Shown: one piece after another, positions 8,393 to 16,770 of the stretch
Numbering within the stretch: the first letter of the stretch is position 1
Layout: each line of letters opens with the position of its first letter
Origin: Flavobacterium panacis
GTDB taxonomy: Bacteria; Bacteroidota; Bacteroidia; Flavobacteriales; Flavobacteriaceae
Direction of reading: 5' to 3'
NCBI RefSeq assembly: GCF_024649945.1
Contig: NZ_JANKMS010000013.1
Coordinates: 1 to 64,000 of the forward strand
DNA length: 64,000 nucleotides
Program-made: the position numbers and the translations under genes
Notes under the pieces: model-generated
The model's database searches: none
Seen by the model: only the letters and a program-made list of their open reading frames with translations
Told to the model about the DNA's origin: nothing

Positions 8393-9034
8393 TTAAAGTA
8401 CTCTGGAAACGGTCAATCCATCACGAATTGGCAATAGTACAGTTTCTACTCTCGGATCATCTTTCAAAAGCTGATTGTATTCTAAAAGTACTTTTGTACT
8501 CACATCATTTGGATGAACCGGATCTAGAATTTTCCCGCTCCATAAAACATTGTCAGATAAAATAATACCGCCTTTATTCATTTTAGGAACAATCATTTCC
8601 CAATAATTCAAATAGTTTTCTTTATCTGCATCAATAAAAACCAAATCAAATTTTAAATCTAAATCGGGAATAATATTTACCGCTTCACCTAAATGTTGAA
8701 AAATTTGTTTTCCCCAAGGAGAAGCATCAAAATACTTTCTTTGAAAATCAACCAATTCTTCTTTGATGTCAATAGTGTGTAATTGTCCATTTTCCTGCAT
8801 TCCTTCACACAAACATAAAGCGGCGTAACCAGTATAAGTTCCGATTTCAAGAATGTTTACTGGTCGAATTAGTTTTGATAACATGCTCAAAACGCGACCT
8901 TGAAAATGCCCACTTAACATTCTTGGTAAAAGTATTTTTTGGTAAGTTTCTTTATTGAGTTTTGCCAATAATTCTGGTTCGTTTTCAGAATGTTGTTCGA
9001 TGTAGTCTTCTAATTCTTGTGATATAAAATGCAT
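8393..9034 (-). CDS. Class I SAM-dependent O-methyltransferase
   Basis: This 213-residue protein has the caffeoyl-CoA O-methyltransferase-like layout. The SAM-binding motif NILEIGTYTGYAAL lies at about 59-72, an acidic HTIDIKEE follows, and FDLVFIDADKENY (about 128-140) carries the metal/acceptor-site Asp residues. Members methylate catechol-type hydroxyls using a divalent metal; the natural substrate here is unknown. A -7 element on the minus strand (TATTTTTG, 9067-9060) precedes the start. The PhyH-type oxygenase follows in the same direction. Confidence 0.83.
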   Translation of the reverse strand: MHFISQELEDYIEQHSENEPELLAKLNKETYQKILLPRMLSGHFQGRVLSMLSKLIRPVNILEIGTYTGYAALCLCEGMQENGQLHTIDIKEELVDFQRKYFDASPWGKQIFQHLGEAVNIIPDLDLKFDLVFIDADKENYLNYWEMIVPKMNKGGIILSDNVLWSGKILDPVHPNDVSTKVLLEYNQLLKDDPRVETVLLPIRDGLTVSRVL

Positions 9035-9095
9035 GTTGTAGTATCTTCAATTTTGAAGACAAAAATACAAAAAATATTGGCTCACTATTTTGCAT

Positions 9096-9125
9096 AAAAA
9101 AACCATTCGTTTTGGCGAATGGTTT
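9096..9125 (-). terminator. Terminator after the LEA-like lipoprotein gene
   Basis: A 10-bp stem (9100-9109 with 9116-9125) has an A-run at 9096-9102, which forms the U-tail on the minus strand. It lies about 20 bp after the stop. Confidence 0.7.
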
Positions 9126-9145
9126 CTGATTAGGTTTTAAATGAA

Positions 9146-9544
9146 TTATTTTTTCAAAGCTTCATTTACTTCTTTTGCTGTTTTTACAGTTCCGTCTTTT
9201 GCTGCTTTTGCTGCATTTTCAACTTTTTCTGCGCCTTTTTTAGTGGCATCTTTCACGTCACTTGCTGCTTTTTTAACAGCTTCTTCCGTTTTATTTGCAG
9301 CATTTTTAGTTTCATTTTTAATGTCTTCTGCTGCATTTTTAGTAGCATCTTTAGCTTTTGCTGCAGCACTTTCTGCTTTGCTTACGGCGCTGTCTTTTAC
9401 TTCTTTAATATCTGTTGTCAAAGAATCAACTTTGTTGCCAAGGGTTAATTCGTCTTCTGCAGTTTTATTTTCTTTTTTCTCGCATGATTGAACAGCGAAT
9501 GCTAATAAAGCAATAACAGCTAAACTTAAAATTTGTTTTTTCAT
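9146..9544 (-). CDS. LEA-like Ala/Lys-rich lipoprotein
   Basis: The signal peptide ends in a lipobox-like AVQSC (Cys about residue 21), so the mature protein is probably lipid-anchored. Residues 45-132 are an uninterrupted Ala/Lys/Glu-rich helical repeat with a roughly 11-residue period (KNAAEDIKNET, KNAANKTEEAV, KKAASDVKDAT). This resembles late-embryogenesis-abundant group 3 and YtxH-like stress proteins, which are disordered until dried or membrane-bound. Such a role is inferred from composition only. The gene is monocistronic. Confidence 0.7.
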   Translation of the reverse strand: MKKQILSLAVIALLAFAVQSCEKKENKTAEDELTLGNKVDSLTTDIKEVKDSAVSKAESAAAKAKDATKNAAEDIKNETKNAANKTEEAVKKAASDVKDATKKGAEKVENAAKAAKDGTVKTAKEVNEALKK

Positions 9545-9708
9545 AATTTCAATTTTTTTTAGGTTGATAAAACTTAAAGGTTAATGGCTGAAAAATAAAA
9601 ATACAAATTTTAAAATGATTGAGCTCTTTGTAAGATTATTTTTCTTTCGAGAGCAAGACAATTCTTATGCCAAAAATTTTGAATTTGAAATGAGATGATA
9701 TTTTTTTT

Positions 9709-10260
9709 TTAATTTTTATATAAGCTGAAATTGATAACAATATCATCTTTCACTTTTATTAATCCAGCCATTTTAACTGGAGCTTCTAATTCGATATCTG
9801 AGAATTTTAAACTAAGAGTTCCCTGAATTTTATCGTCGGTATTGTATAAAATGAAATCTTTGTATTTTAAGGTTTTATCTGTAATATAGAAGTTTAGTCT
9901 GCATTTGTAATTTTTACCGTCTCTTTTTATATCTGAAATGCTAACGGTACTGTTAGGGAACTTTTTAACTTTTACGGTTCCTTGTAAATCTTTCGTCATT
10001 ATTTTATTACCACAATCAAAGTTTGTCATTTTGATATCAGTATTAAATGTGTTTTTTTTAACTGAGTTTACATAAACGGTATCCTTAATGTTAAAAGTGT
10101 TAGAACAATTGTATTTGCCAACAGTAGAGAGTCCTGTGATTTCTATTTTGATTTTATTTATTACCACAGCGGTATCTTCTGGGAAAAAAGTGGGTTTAGC
10201 ACTTCCTAATAAAAAGAATGTTGCTAAACCCATTATTAATATTGAAAATCTAGTTTTCAT
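9709..10260 (-). CDS. YceI-like secreted protein, divergent
   Basis: This 183-residue protein has a signal peptide (about 1-22). The mature part is beta-rich, with alternating strands and the YceI-like layout: an early KYNCSN, a middle KFPNSTVSI, and a closing APVKMAGLIKVKDDIVINFSL that parallels the ends of the two YceI proteins upstream. Two internal cysteines are unusual for the family. It is the last gene of a three-gene minus-strand operon, 15 bp after the barrel gene. YceI proteins have a lipocalin-like barrel that binds isoprenoid-type lipids; extending that to this protein is inference. Confidence 0.6.
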   Translation of the reverse strand: MKTRFSILIMGLATFFLLGSAKPTFFPEDTAVVINKIKIEITGLSTVGKYNCSNTFNIKDTVYVNSVKKNTFNTDIKMTNFDCGNKIMTKDLQGTVKVKKFPNSTVSISDIKRDGKNYKCRLNFYITDKTLKYKDFILYNTDDKIQGTLSLKFSDIELEAPVKMAGLIKVKDDIVINFSLYKN

Positions 10261-10275
10261 TTTGTTTTATTTACA

Positions 10276-11724
10276 TTAGAATGCAATTACTGCTTCGAAT
10301 ACTAAACCATTGAATTTTCCACCATAAAAGTTGTTAAGATTTCCAGTTGCAGGATTTCCAGTAAATTGTGAGTAATTTTTATAGTTTTGATTCACGTAGT
10401 TTAATTTAGCTAAAATGTTTTTTGTCATAAACCAACCAGCACTTGCTTCAAATTTATCTACTGTAACCTCTTTAGCATCAGCATTAGATAATTTTCCAGA
10501 TACTGTATTGTATTTTCCTCCTAGATAGAATTGTTCTGTTTTTCCAAATCTGTAAATAAGCTCTGAAGCATATTGATTAGCAGTACGTTTATCATCAGTA
10601 CCAGCTTTGTCTCCTCCTGAAGCTAATTCAATAGTTCCAAAGAATTCAAGTCCTTTATATTTTATAAAAGGGTTGATCATGTATGTTGTAGCCCAATTTT
10701 TGAAATTAGGGTTGAACGTTGCCTCTGGAGTAGAAGTTTTGCTAAAACTAGTAGGAACATCAGTATTCGTTACAGTAACATTTCCGTTAGTATCAGTTCT
10801 AGTGATGGTATTGGTGTAAGCATTATTGTTTAAGATACCCCAATAACCAAATCCTGATCTATTAGCAGAATATATGTTTGCGTTACCAAGATTTGCATTA
10901 TGATAATAAGAACCAGTTAATCTTATTCTTAAATCTTCATTAATCTGTTTGTCGTAACCAAATTTAGCTAAGATTGAAGGACTATGTGTTGTATTGGTGT
11001 TTGGGCCAGTAGTATAGAAAATCTCTTCATTACTTTGATTTAAATTACCATTTGTAACCCCTAACATGCTTACCCATCCATCTCTGTTGTAGTAAACCTC
11101 CATACCCATTTCTGTAGTGAAAGAATACATGATGTTATTTCCAACAAATGCATTTTTGATTGTGTTACCGTTATCAGAACCTCTGAAGTGAGCATCACCA
11201 AAATTGTTCTCCATTTGTCCAATTTTAATTGTAGCATATTTCATTACATCAGCCAAGAAGTCCTTTTTGATGAAGTCTAACTTGTCAATTTGTAAATACC
11301 CTCCTTTTACATAAGCATCATTGTGGTGTCTAGATGCTAAATAAACATCTAAATTTACTCGTACACCGTCAAACAATTGAGCACCAATGTATAGATCAGC
11401 TCCAGGAAGAGTAAAATTGTTTTCAGTATTCATTAAACGGTATCCGTTAATTGATCTAACGGTAGTTCCAGCAGCTGTAGTAGTCGTAGTCGTAACGCTA
11501 GCAGGTTGATCGTTGAATGAATTTGTTGCTTGGAAGTCCATGTTGAAAGCACCACCCAGGTCAATACTAAGACCTTTAAATTCTCTATTGTCTTTTTGAA
11601 CATCAAAAACGTTGATACCGTCTTTTCCTCTAGAGATTTGGTTTTGCATGTTTCCAAAACTAACTTGTGCATTAACAGCAAATGTGCTGATAAGTGTAAT
11701 AAATAGGATATAAATCTTCTTCAT
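10276..11724 (-). CDS. Outer-membrane beta-barrel (porin-like) protein
   Basis: This 482-residue protein has a signal peptide ending NAQ (about 20). The body is rich in alternating aromatic and polar strands separated by Asn/Thr/Gly turns, and the chain ends in Phe (FEAVIAF) as outer-membrane barrels do. Residues 65-85 contain a Thr-rich loop (TTTTTTAAGTT). It lies 5 bp after a yceI gene and before a YceI-like gene, so all three are probably translated from one message under the promoter with the FNR-type box. No specific transport substrate can be read. Confidence 0.7.
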   Translation of the reverse strand: MKKIYILFITLISTFAVNAQVSFGNMQNQISRGKDGINVFDVQKDNREFKGLSIDLGGAFNMDFQATNSFNDQPASVTTTTTTAAGTTVRSINGYRLMNTENNFTLPGADLYIGAQLFDGVRVNLDVYLASRHHNDAYVKGGYLQIDKLDFIKKDFLADVMKYATIKIGQMENNFGDAHFRGSDNGNTIKNAFVGNNIMYSFTTEMGMEVYYNRDGWVSMLGVTNGNLNQSNEEIFYTTGPNTNTTHSPSILAKFGYDKQINEDLRIRLTGSYYHNANLGNANIYSANRSGFGYWGILNNNAYTNTITRTDTNGNVTVTNTDVPTSFSKTSTPEATFNPNFKNWATTYMINPFIKYKGLEFFGTIELASGGDKAGTDDKRTANQYASELIYRFGKTEQFYLGGKYNTVSGKLSNADAKEVTVDKFEASAGWFMTKNILAKLNYVNQNYKNYSQFTGNPATGNLNNFYGGKFNGLVFEAVIAF

Positions 11725-11729
11725 GGCGG

Positions 11730-12299
11730 CTATAGGTTAAAGTTTAAATTGAATTTTATAGTTAGGTCTTGCCCTGTTTTAATTGTTCCAAGCATTGCAG
11801 TTGGAGATTTCATTCCGAAATCTGTAAACGTAATTTTGTTAGATCCCTGAAGGTTTAAACCATCTTTTGTAACAGTTGTTTTTGCGGTAGTTTTGTAAAC
11901 TTTGCTAACTCCTGCGATGGTATAAGTTCCAGTTAATTCCCAAGTCGTTTCGTTTACTTTTTCTGCAGATTTCAGAACGTATTTAATGTTTTTATTTTTA
12001 TCTGTTTTTAGCGTTTCGTAAGCTACTTTATCCATGCTTTTTTTCTCACTTTTTACAGTTTCTGCCGGAAGCGTTATGGTTAAGGCATCGATATCGGATA
12101 ATTTTCCACTTGCGATATTAATAGAGGCAGTTCCAGTTCCAGAAGCTGATTTCATTTCCCAGTCATGAAGTGTTGAAGTTCCTGCAACAGAGAAAGTCGA
12201 TTTACTATCTAAAGTGTATGATTTTTGAGCAGTAGCGATTGAAGTGATTCCTAAAAAAGCTGTAACTAATGCAATAAATTTTAAGGTATTTGTTTTCAT
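11730..12299 (-). CDS. YceI-family periplasmic protein
   Basis: This 189-residue protein has a signal peptide ending TAQ (about 24). It then shows the YceI hallmarks: YTLDSKSTFSVAGTSTLHDW near the N-terminus, a DIDALTITLPAE strand pair, and GTIKTGQDLTIKFNLNF at the end. YceI proteins form a lipocalin-like barrel that binds polyisoprenoid-type lipids; the in vivo role in Flavobacteria is not settled. It heads a three-gene operon and closely resembles the gene at 12599. The preceding intergenic region (12300-12598) holds the conserved box and -7 element. Confidence 0.85.
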   Translation of the reverse strand: MKTNTLKFIALVTAFLGITSIATAQKSYTLDSKSTFSVAGTSTLHDWEMKSASGTGTASINIASGKLSDIDALTITLPAETVKSEKKSMDKVAYETLKTDKNKNIKYVLKSAEKVNETTWELTGTYTIAGVSKVYKTTAKTTVTKDGLNLQGSNKITFTDFGMKSPTAMLGTIKTGQDLTIKFNLNFNL

Positions 12300-12381
12300 T
12301 TTGTCATGTTTTTATTGTAAAAAATAAGTTAATAAGTCGGCCAGTTTCTATTAGTACTAAGAATGTTGTTTTAACTTGTAT

Positions 12382-12425
12382 CAAAGATCCTTCTATAAAT
12401 CAGTGAAATACATGATAAAAATCAT
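12382..12425 (-). promoter_or_regulatory. FNR/CRP-type box and -7 element of the yceI-barrel operon
   Basis: ATGAT-AAAA-ATCAT (12412-12425) contains the core TGAT-N4-ATCA of FNR-type sites. On the minus strand the -7-like element GATCTTTG (12389-12382) follows. The box centre lies 36.5 bp from the last G of that element, which puts it near -42, a class II activator position. The same geometry recurs before the next yceI gene. Confidence 0.6.
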
Positions 12426-12598
12426 TGTTAAAATTTTATTAAATAGGTATTTAATAACTACAACGTTTTCATTTTGTACAAAATCGATCACTAAGACAAA
12501 AAAGAACGTATGATTTTATTAATGTGTAAAAATTTTAAGATTTTGAAAGTGAGAACTTCATCTAGAATTTGAAGTTTTTTAACGCTTAAAAAGGGTGA

Positions 12599-13159
12599 TT
12601 AGCTCAAAACGATATTGAATATTACCGTAAGGTCTTTTCCTGCTTTAACAACACCAAGTGCTGCTTTTGGAGGCGCCATTTCAAAATCGCCAAAAGTAAG
12701 CTGATTTGAACCTTGTAAAATAAAACTACCATTGCTTGCAGTTACTCTTACTTGCGTTACAAACTCTTTGCTTATTCCTGCAATAGTGTAAACTCCAGTT
12801 AGATTCCACGTTGTTTCATCTATTTTAGTTGCAGATTTTAAAACGTATTCAATATTTTGATGGTTTTCTGTGTCCAAAGCTTCATAGGCAACTTTATCCA
12901 TACTTGTTTTGTAGCTTTTTAGACTTTCTGCCAATAAGGAAATGTTTAAACTGTTGATGCCAGCAAGTTTGGAATCTTTTATGGTTAAGTTGGCTGTTCC
13001 AGTTCCTTCATTAGATTTCATTACCCAATCATGTACGGTAGAAGTACCTGCCACTTCGAATGTTGAAGTTGCGTTGACAGTATATGTTTTTTGAGCATTT
13101 ATTTGTACTGATGCTGTAGTAAAGATTACTGTTAATAGGATTGATTTAATTGTTTTCAT
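12599..13159 (-). CDS. YceI-family periplasmic protein, second copy
   Basis: This 186-residue protein parallels the one at 11730 along its whole length: signal peptide ending NAQ, YTVNATSTFEVAGTSTVHDW, SMDKVAYEAL, LQGSNQLTFGDFEM and GVVKAGKDLTVIF. The two are recent paralogues. It is monocistronic, as about 300 bp with its neighbour's own promoter separates it from the next gene. Upstream it has the same ATGAT-N4-ATCAT box as the other copy, so both are probably switched on together. Confidence 0.85.
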   Translation of the reverse strand: MKTIKSILLTVIFTTASVQINAQKTYTVNATSTFEVAGTSTVHDWVMKSNEGTGTANLTIKDSKLAGINSLNISLLAESLKSYKTSMDKVAYEALDTENHQNIEYVLKSATKIDETTWNLTGVYTIAGISKEFVTQVRVTASNGSFILQGSNQLTFGDFEMAPPKAALGVVKAGKDLTVIFNIVLS

Positions 13160-13232
13160 CTTAATATGTATAGGTTAATTTTAATCAGGGAAGTTCTTTG
13201 AAGTGGTTGTGAACTAGCCCTATTTCTTAGAT

Positions 13233-13276
13233 CAAAAGTATCGCTCACATAAAGGAAACGGAATGATAAAAATCAT
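13233..13276 (-). promoter_or_regulatory. FNR/CRP-type box and -7 element of the second yceI gene
   Basis: ATGAT-AAAA-ATCAT (13263-13276) is followed on the minus strand by a consensus TACTTTTG (13240-13233). The spacing from box centre to the final G is 36.5 bp, identical to the copy at 12382-12425, while most surrounding bases differ. No TTTG -33 element is present, as expected for an activator-dependent promoter. The rest of 13160-13551 shows no gene. Confidence 0.65.
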
Positions 13277-13539
13277 GACTAAAGTGCTTTTAAATTTTTA
13301 TAGTAAAGAACTGAAGATTCAATTGCGATTGAATTTGGATGACTTTTGTTTTTAAATATTTGATTTGTAAATGTTTGTGTTTGTTTGAGAGGGTTTGTTC
13401 TTTTTTGAAGCGAATGGAGGAAATAAAAATAGAAGTAGAAATAGCTGTTTATAATGCAAAAAAAGAAGGAAAATCATTTTAGTTTTTCTGATAAGATTAA
13501 GAATGCATCTAAAAATCAAAGAAAAACAACAAAAGTGAT

Positions 13540-13547
13540 TAACTTTG
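13540..13547 (+). promoter_or_regulatory. -7 element directly in front of rlmN
   Basis: TAACTTTG matches TAnnTTTG and ends only 5 bp before the ATG at 13552. The transcript would therefore start at or just after that codon, giving either a leaderless message or use of the second ATG at 13558. Confidence 0.55.
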
Positions 13548-13551
13548 CAGC

Positions 13552-14595
13552 ATGCAAATGGAGAAAAAAGACATACGAGCCTTATCAAAAGAACAGCTTC
13601 GCGATTTTTTTGTTGAAAACGGAGATAAAGCTTTCCGTGGAAATCAGGTTTATGAATGGTTATGGAGCAAAGGTGCTCACAGCTTTGAAGATATGACAAA
13701 TGTGGCTAAAACCACAAGGTCTATGCTTGAAAATAGTTTTGTTATCAATCATATTAAGGTTGATACCATGCAGAAAAGTAGCGACGGAACAGTAAAAAAT
13801 GCCGTGAGACTTCACGACGGTCTTGTAGTGGAATCTGTTTTGATTCCGACAGAAACTAGAACAACAGCTTGTGTTTCTAGCCAAGTTGGTTGTAGTTTAG
13901 ATTGTAATTTTTGTGCTACAGCAAGATTGAAAAGAATGCGTAATCTAGAACCAGGCGAAATTTACGATCAGGTTTTGGCTATCGATAAAGAAAGTCGTTT
14001 GTATTACAATCATCCGCTTTCGAATATTGTTTTTATGGGAATGGGAGAACCTTTAATGAATTACAACAATGTCATTAAAGCAATCGATATGATTACTTCT
14101 GAAGAAGGTTTAGGAATGTCTCCAAAACGAATCATGGTTTCGACTTCGGGAATTCCTAAAATGATCAAAAAAATGGCCGATGACGATGTGAAGTTCAAAT
14201 TAGCTGTTTCCCTGCATTCAGCAATCGACGAAACTCGCGCACGCATTATGCCTTTCAGTAAAAACTTTCCTTTAAAAGATTTACGTGAAGCTTTAGAATA
14301 TTGGTATAGAAAAACCAAAAGCAAAATTTCATACGAATATGTAGTTTGGAAAGGAATCAACGATGATAAAGCTTCGGTTGATGCCTTGGTGAAATTTTGT
14401 AAATATGTACCATGCAAAGTCAATTTAATTGAATACAATCCAATTGATGATGGCGAATTCCAGCAAGCTTCAGAAGAATCGATTATGGCTTACATAAAAG
14501 CTTTAGAAAATATTGGAGTAGTGGTTAAAGTAAGGCGCAGCCGCGGAAAAGACATTGATGCGGCTTGTGGACAATTGGCAAATAAAGAAGCATAA
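13552..14595 (+). CDS. rlmN: 23S rRNA / tRNA adenine-C2 methyltransferase RlmN
   Basis: This 347-residue radical-SAM enzyme methylates C2 of A2503 in 23S rRNA, and A37 in some tRNAs. The cluster-binding motif is C114-x3-C118-x2-C121 (in CSLDCNFC). GMGEPLMNY follows, as does the SAM-contact region ISYEYV. The second catalytic Cys is in AACGQLA (about residue 339). The length is typical and no residue is missing. Met1 (13552) and Met3 (13558) are both possible starts; the -7 element position favours the second. The gene ends before a bidirectional terminator. Confidence 0.93.
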   Translation: MQMEKKDIRALSKEQLRDFFVENGDKAFRGNQVYEWLWSKGAHSFEDMTNVAKTTRSMLENSFVINHIKVDTMQKSSDGTVKNAVRLHDGLVVESVLIPTETRTTACVSSQVGCSLDCNFCATARLKRMRNLEPGEIYDQVLAIDKESRLYYNHPLSNIVFMGMGEPLMNYNNVIKAIDMITSEEGLGMSPKRIMVSTSGIPKMIKKMADDDVKFKLAVSLHSAIDETRARIMPFSKNFPLKDLREALEYWYRKTKSKISYEYVVWKGINDDKASVDALVKFCKYVPCKVNLIEYNPIDDGEFQQASEESIMAYIKALENIGVVVKVRRSRGKDIDAACGQLANKEA

Positions 14596-14619
14596 AACAT
14601 CATTCCGTCAGATGATATA

Positions 14620-14664
14620 AAAAAAGCATTAAAAACAAGCAAACCTTGTTCTTAATGCTTTTTT
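14620..14664. terminator. Bidirectional terminator between rlmN and a lipoprotein gene
   Basis: An interrupted long stem (AAAAAAGCATTAA..AACAAG with CTTGTT..TTAATGCTTTTTT) lies between convergent genes, with A- and T-runs on its two sides. Confidence 0.8.
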
Positions 14665-14681
14665 ATTGGGCAAAAAGGATA

Positions 14682-15542
14682 TTATTTTTTCAAATCTATT
14701 TCTTCAGTAACTCCGTCTTTAGTAACTGTTGCAAGAGTATCGCATTCTCCATTTCCGAAATCTAAAGTTGCCGAAGCTCCATTTTTAGTAATAGAAACAA
14801 TTCCTTTAACAGCAAAAGATTTTCTACAGGCAGCATTAAATTCTAGAGGAGTTGTAATTTCAGCCGAATAAGTATCTCCGTTAGGAAAAGTCGTTGATCC
14901 GCTTCCTGTAACCATAAAAACATTATCATCCCAATCATACCAAGTGTCATAGCCAGAAGTCATTTCTTTAACCAAAGTTCCTTTTCTGGTGTACACTTTT
15001 CCATCATCAAAGGTAATTGTTAAATCTATCGAAGCAGTAGAAACAGGATGAGCTGTAACCAACAGATTGGTTTCTTTAATAGTTCGAACTATACTTTTGC
15101 TTCCTTGTAGTTTTTTGCCATTATGATAAAATCCTTCAAAAGTATAACTGATGGTTTGGGTTGAAGAACTGAAATCATTAGAAAAAGAAACAATCATCTT
15201 TCCTTTTACCGTATTTCCGTTATTCAAAGTACAGCCTTCTACACCAAAATCGACAGTTTTTGTCCACGTATTATTGGTTAAAACAGTTGTTATAGTGGCG
15301 CAAGTTGGAAGAAAATTCTTTTTTGGTCCGCTATATTTTGAGTTTATATTCAGTTGTGAGGTAAATTGATCTTCAGCAATATTGGTAACATCATCTACAG
15401 TGGCATCGATTTTAGAATTGGTTATAATTTCTTCGTTCGTAATCGCTGTTCCCGATCCATCATTTGTTTTTTCATCAGAATTACAGCTGATAAAAAAAGA
15501 CATAGTAATACAAGTGCTAATTAATAAAAATTTTGTTTTCAT
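14682..15542 (-). CDS. Putative lipoprotein, unknown function
   Basis: This 286-residue protein has a hydrophobic leader ending in SFFISC, a lipobox-like sequence with the anchoring Cys near residue 20. A Ser/Asp/Thr-rich linker follows, and then a beta-rich body with repeated VxFxxGxxxT strands and four further cysteines. This style is common among secreted Flavobacterium proteins of unknown function. It is monocistronic, with its own upstream region (15543-15704) shared divergently with the polyprenyl synthase gene. No catalytic motif was recognised. Confidence 0.65.
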   Translation of the reverse strand: MKTKFLLISTCITMSFFISCNSDEKTNDGSGTAITNEEIITNSKIDATVDDVTNIAEDQFTSQLNINSKYSGPKKNFLPTCATITTVLTNNTWTKTVDFGVEGCTLNNGNTVKGKMIVSFSNDFSSSTQTISYTFEGFYHNGKKLQGSKSIVRTIKETNLLVTAHPVSTASIDLTITFDDGKVYTRKGTLVKEMTSGYDTWYDWDDNVFMVTGSGSTTFPNGDTYSAEITTPLEFNAACRKSFAVKGIVSITKNGASATLDFGNGECDTLATVTKDGVTEEIDLKK

Positions 15543-15704
15543 AAATAAATAGTTTTGGGTTCTTCTTTTTTAGTTAATGAATTCAAATCAGTATTAGTTA
15601 GAGCTATTTTTGGTGGTTATTTTTAGATTAAGGAGTAAAATATTAAAATCCTAACCTAAAATACACAACGTATTTTTATTTAAAATAGTATATTTGGAGT
15701 CTAA

Positions 15705-16682
15705 ATGAATATTACGTCTCAAATAAAGCAGCCTATTTTTAACGAGATGGAACTTTTTGAAAAGAAGTTCCATGAATCGATGACTTCAAAGGTTGCATTA
15801 CTTAACAGAATCACTTATTATATCGTAAACCGCAAGGGAAAACAAATGCGTCCGATGTTTGTATTTCTTACTGCAAAAATGGTTTCTGGCGGAACTGTAA
15901 ACGAGAGAACGTATCGTGGTGCTTCGGTTATTGAGTTAATTCACACGGCAACTTTGGTTCACGACGATGTTGTGGACGACAGTAATCGCCGCCGCGGATT
16001 TTTCTCTATCAATGCACTTTGGAAAAACAAGATTGCCGTTTTAGTTGGAGATTATTTATTGTCTAAAGGTTTGTTGCTTTCTATTGATAATGGTGATTTC
16101 GATTTATTGAAAATTATTTCCGTAGCCGTTCGTGAAATGAGCGAAGGAGAATTGCTTCAAATAGAAAAAGCAAGAAGACTTGATATTACGGAAGATGTTT
16201 ACTACGAAATCATCAGAAAGAAAACGGCAACGCTTATCGCAGCTTGTTGTGCGCTTGGCGCGAAAGCCGTAATTGAAGATGATGCGCAAGTAGAAAACAT
16301 GCGCAAATTCGGCGAATTGATAGGAATGGCATTTCAAATCAAAGACGACTTATTTGATTACAGCGAAGAAGCCATCGGAAAACCAACAGGGATAGATATT
16401 AAAGAGCAAAAAATGACTTTGCCTTTAATTCACGTTTTAAATACTTGCACTCCGCAAGAAAAAAAGTGGTTGATCAACTCCATCAAAAACCACAACAAAG
16501 ACAAAAAACGCGTAAAAGAAGTGATTGCCTTTGTAAAAAACAATAATGGTTTGGCTTACGCCGAAAACAAAATGGTCGAATTCCAGCAAGAAGCACTTGC
16601 ATTACTTCAAAACTTTGACGATTCAGAATACAAAGACGCTTTGACTTTGATGGTGAATTATGTTATCGAAAGAAAAAAATAA
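15705..16682 (+). CDS. trans-polyprenyl diphosphate synthase
   Basis: This 325-residue protein has both aspartate-rich motifs of long-chain E-type prenyltransferases. DDVVDD lies at 87-92, with HTATLVH before it, and KDDLFDYS begins at about 213. GKQMRPMF supplies the IPP-binding basic residues. Such enzymes extend FPP or GGPP with IPP to make the isoprenoid tail of menaquinone. The length and lack of bulky residues just before the first motif fit a long-chain (octaprenyl-like) product, but chain length cannot be fixed from sequence. It is a single gene. Confidence 0.88.
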   Translation: MNITSQIKQPIFNEMELFEKKFHESMTSKVALLNRITYYIVNRKGKQMRPMFVFLTAKMVSGGTVNERTYRGASVIELIHTATLVHDDVVDDSNRRRGFFSINALWKNKIAVLVGDYLLSKGLLLSIDNGDFDLLKIISVAVREMSEGELLQIEKARRLDITEDVYYEIIRKKTATLIAACCALGAKAVIEDDAQVENMRKFGELIGMAFQIKDDLFDYSEEAIGKPTGIDIKEQKMTLPLIHVLNTCTPQEKKWLINSIKNHNKDKKRVKEVIAFVKNNNGLAYAENKMVEFQQEALALLQNFDDSEYKDALTLMVNYVIERKK

Positions 16683-16770
16683 TCTTTTTAAATTAGATAA
16701 TTAGAAAATTTGTCAATTATATAGATTAATTACTTTGATGAGAGAAGGAAGCAGGTGAAGATTTTTAAAA

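Noticed and set aside
9141..9491. Plus-strand 116-residue frame opposite the LEA-like gene
   Set aside because: It mirrors the low-complexity Ala/Lys codons of the opposite gene (AAF/SF repeats). No start context or family is visible.
12553..12582. Hairpin AACTTC..GAAGTT as terminator of the second yceI gene
   Set aside because: The T-run is on the plus strand, where no gene ends, so it does not fit the minus-strand gene.
13352..13699. Minus-strand 115-residue frame upstream of rlmN
   Set aside because: It overlaps the rlmN start and promoter, and its sequence has the composition of read-through AT-rich DNA.
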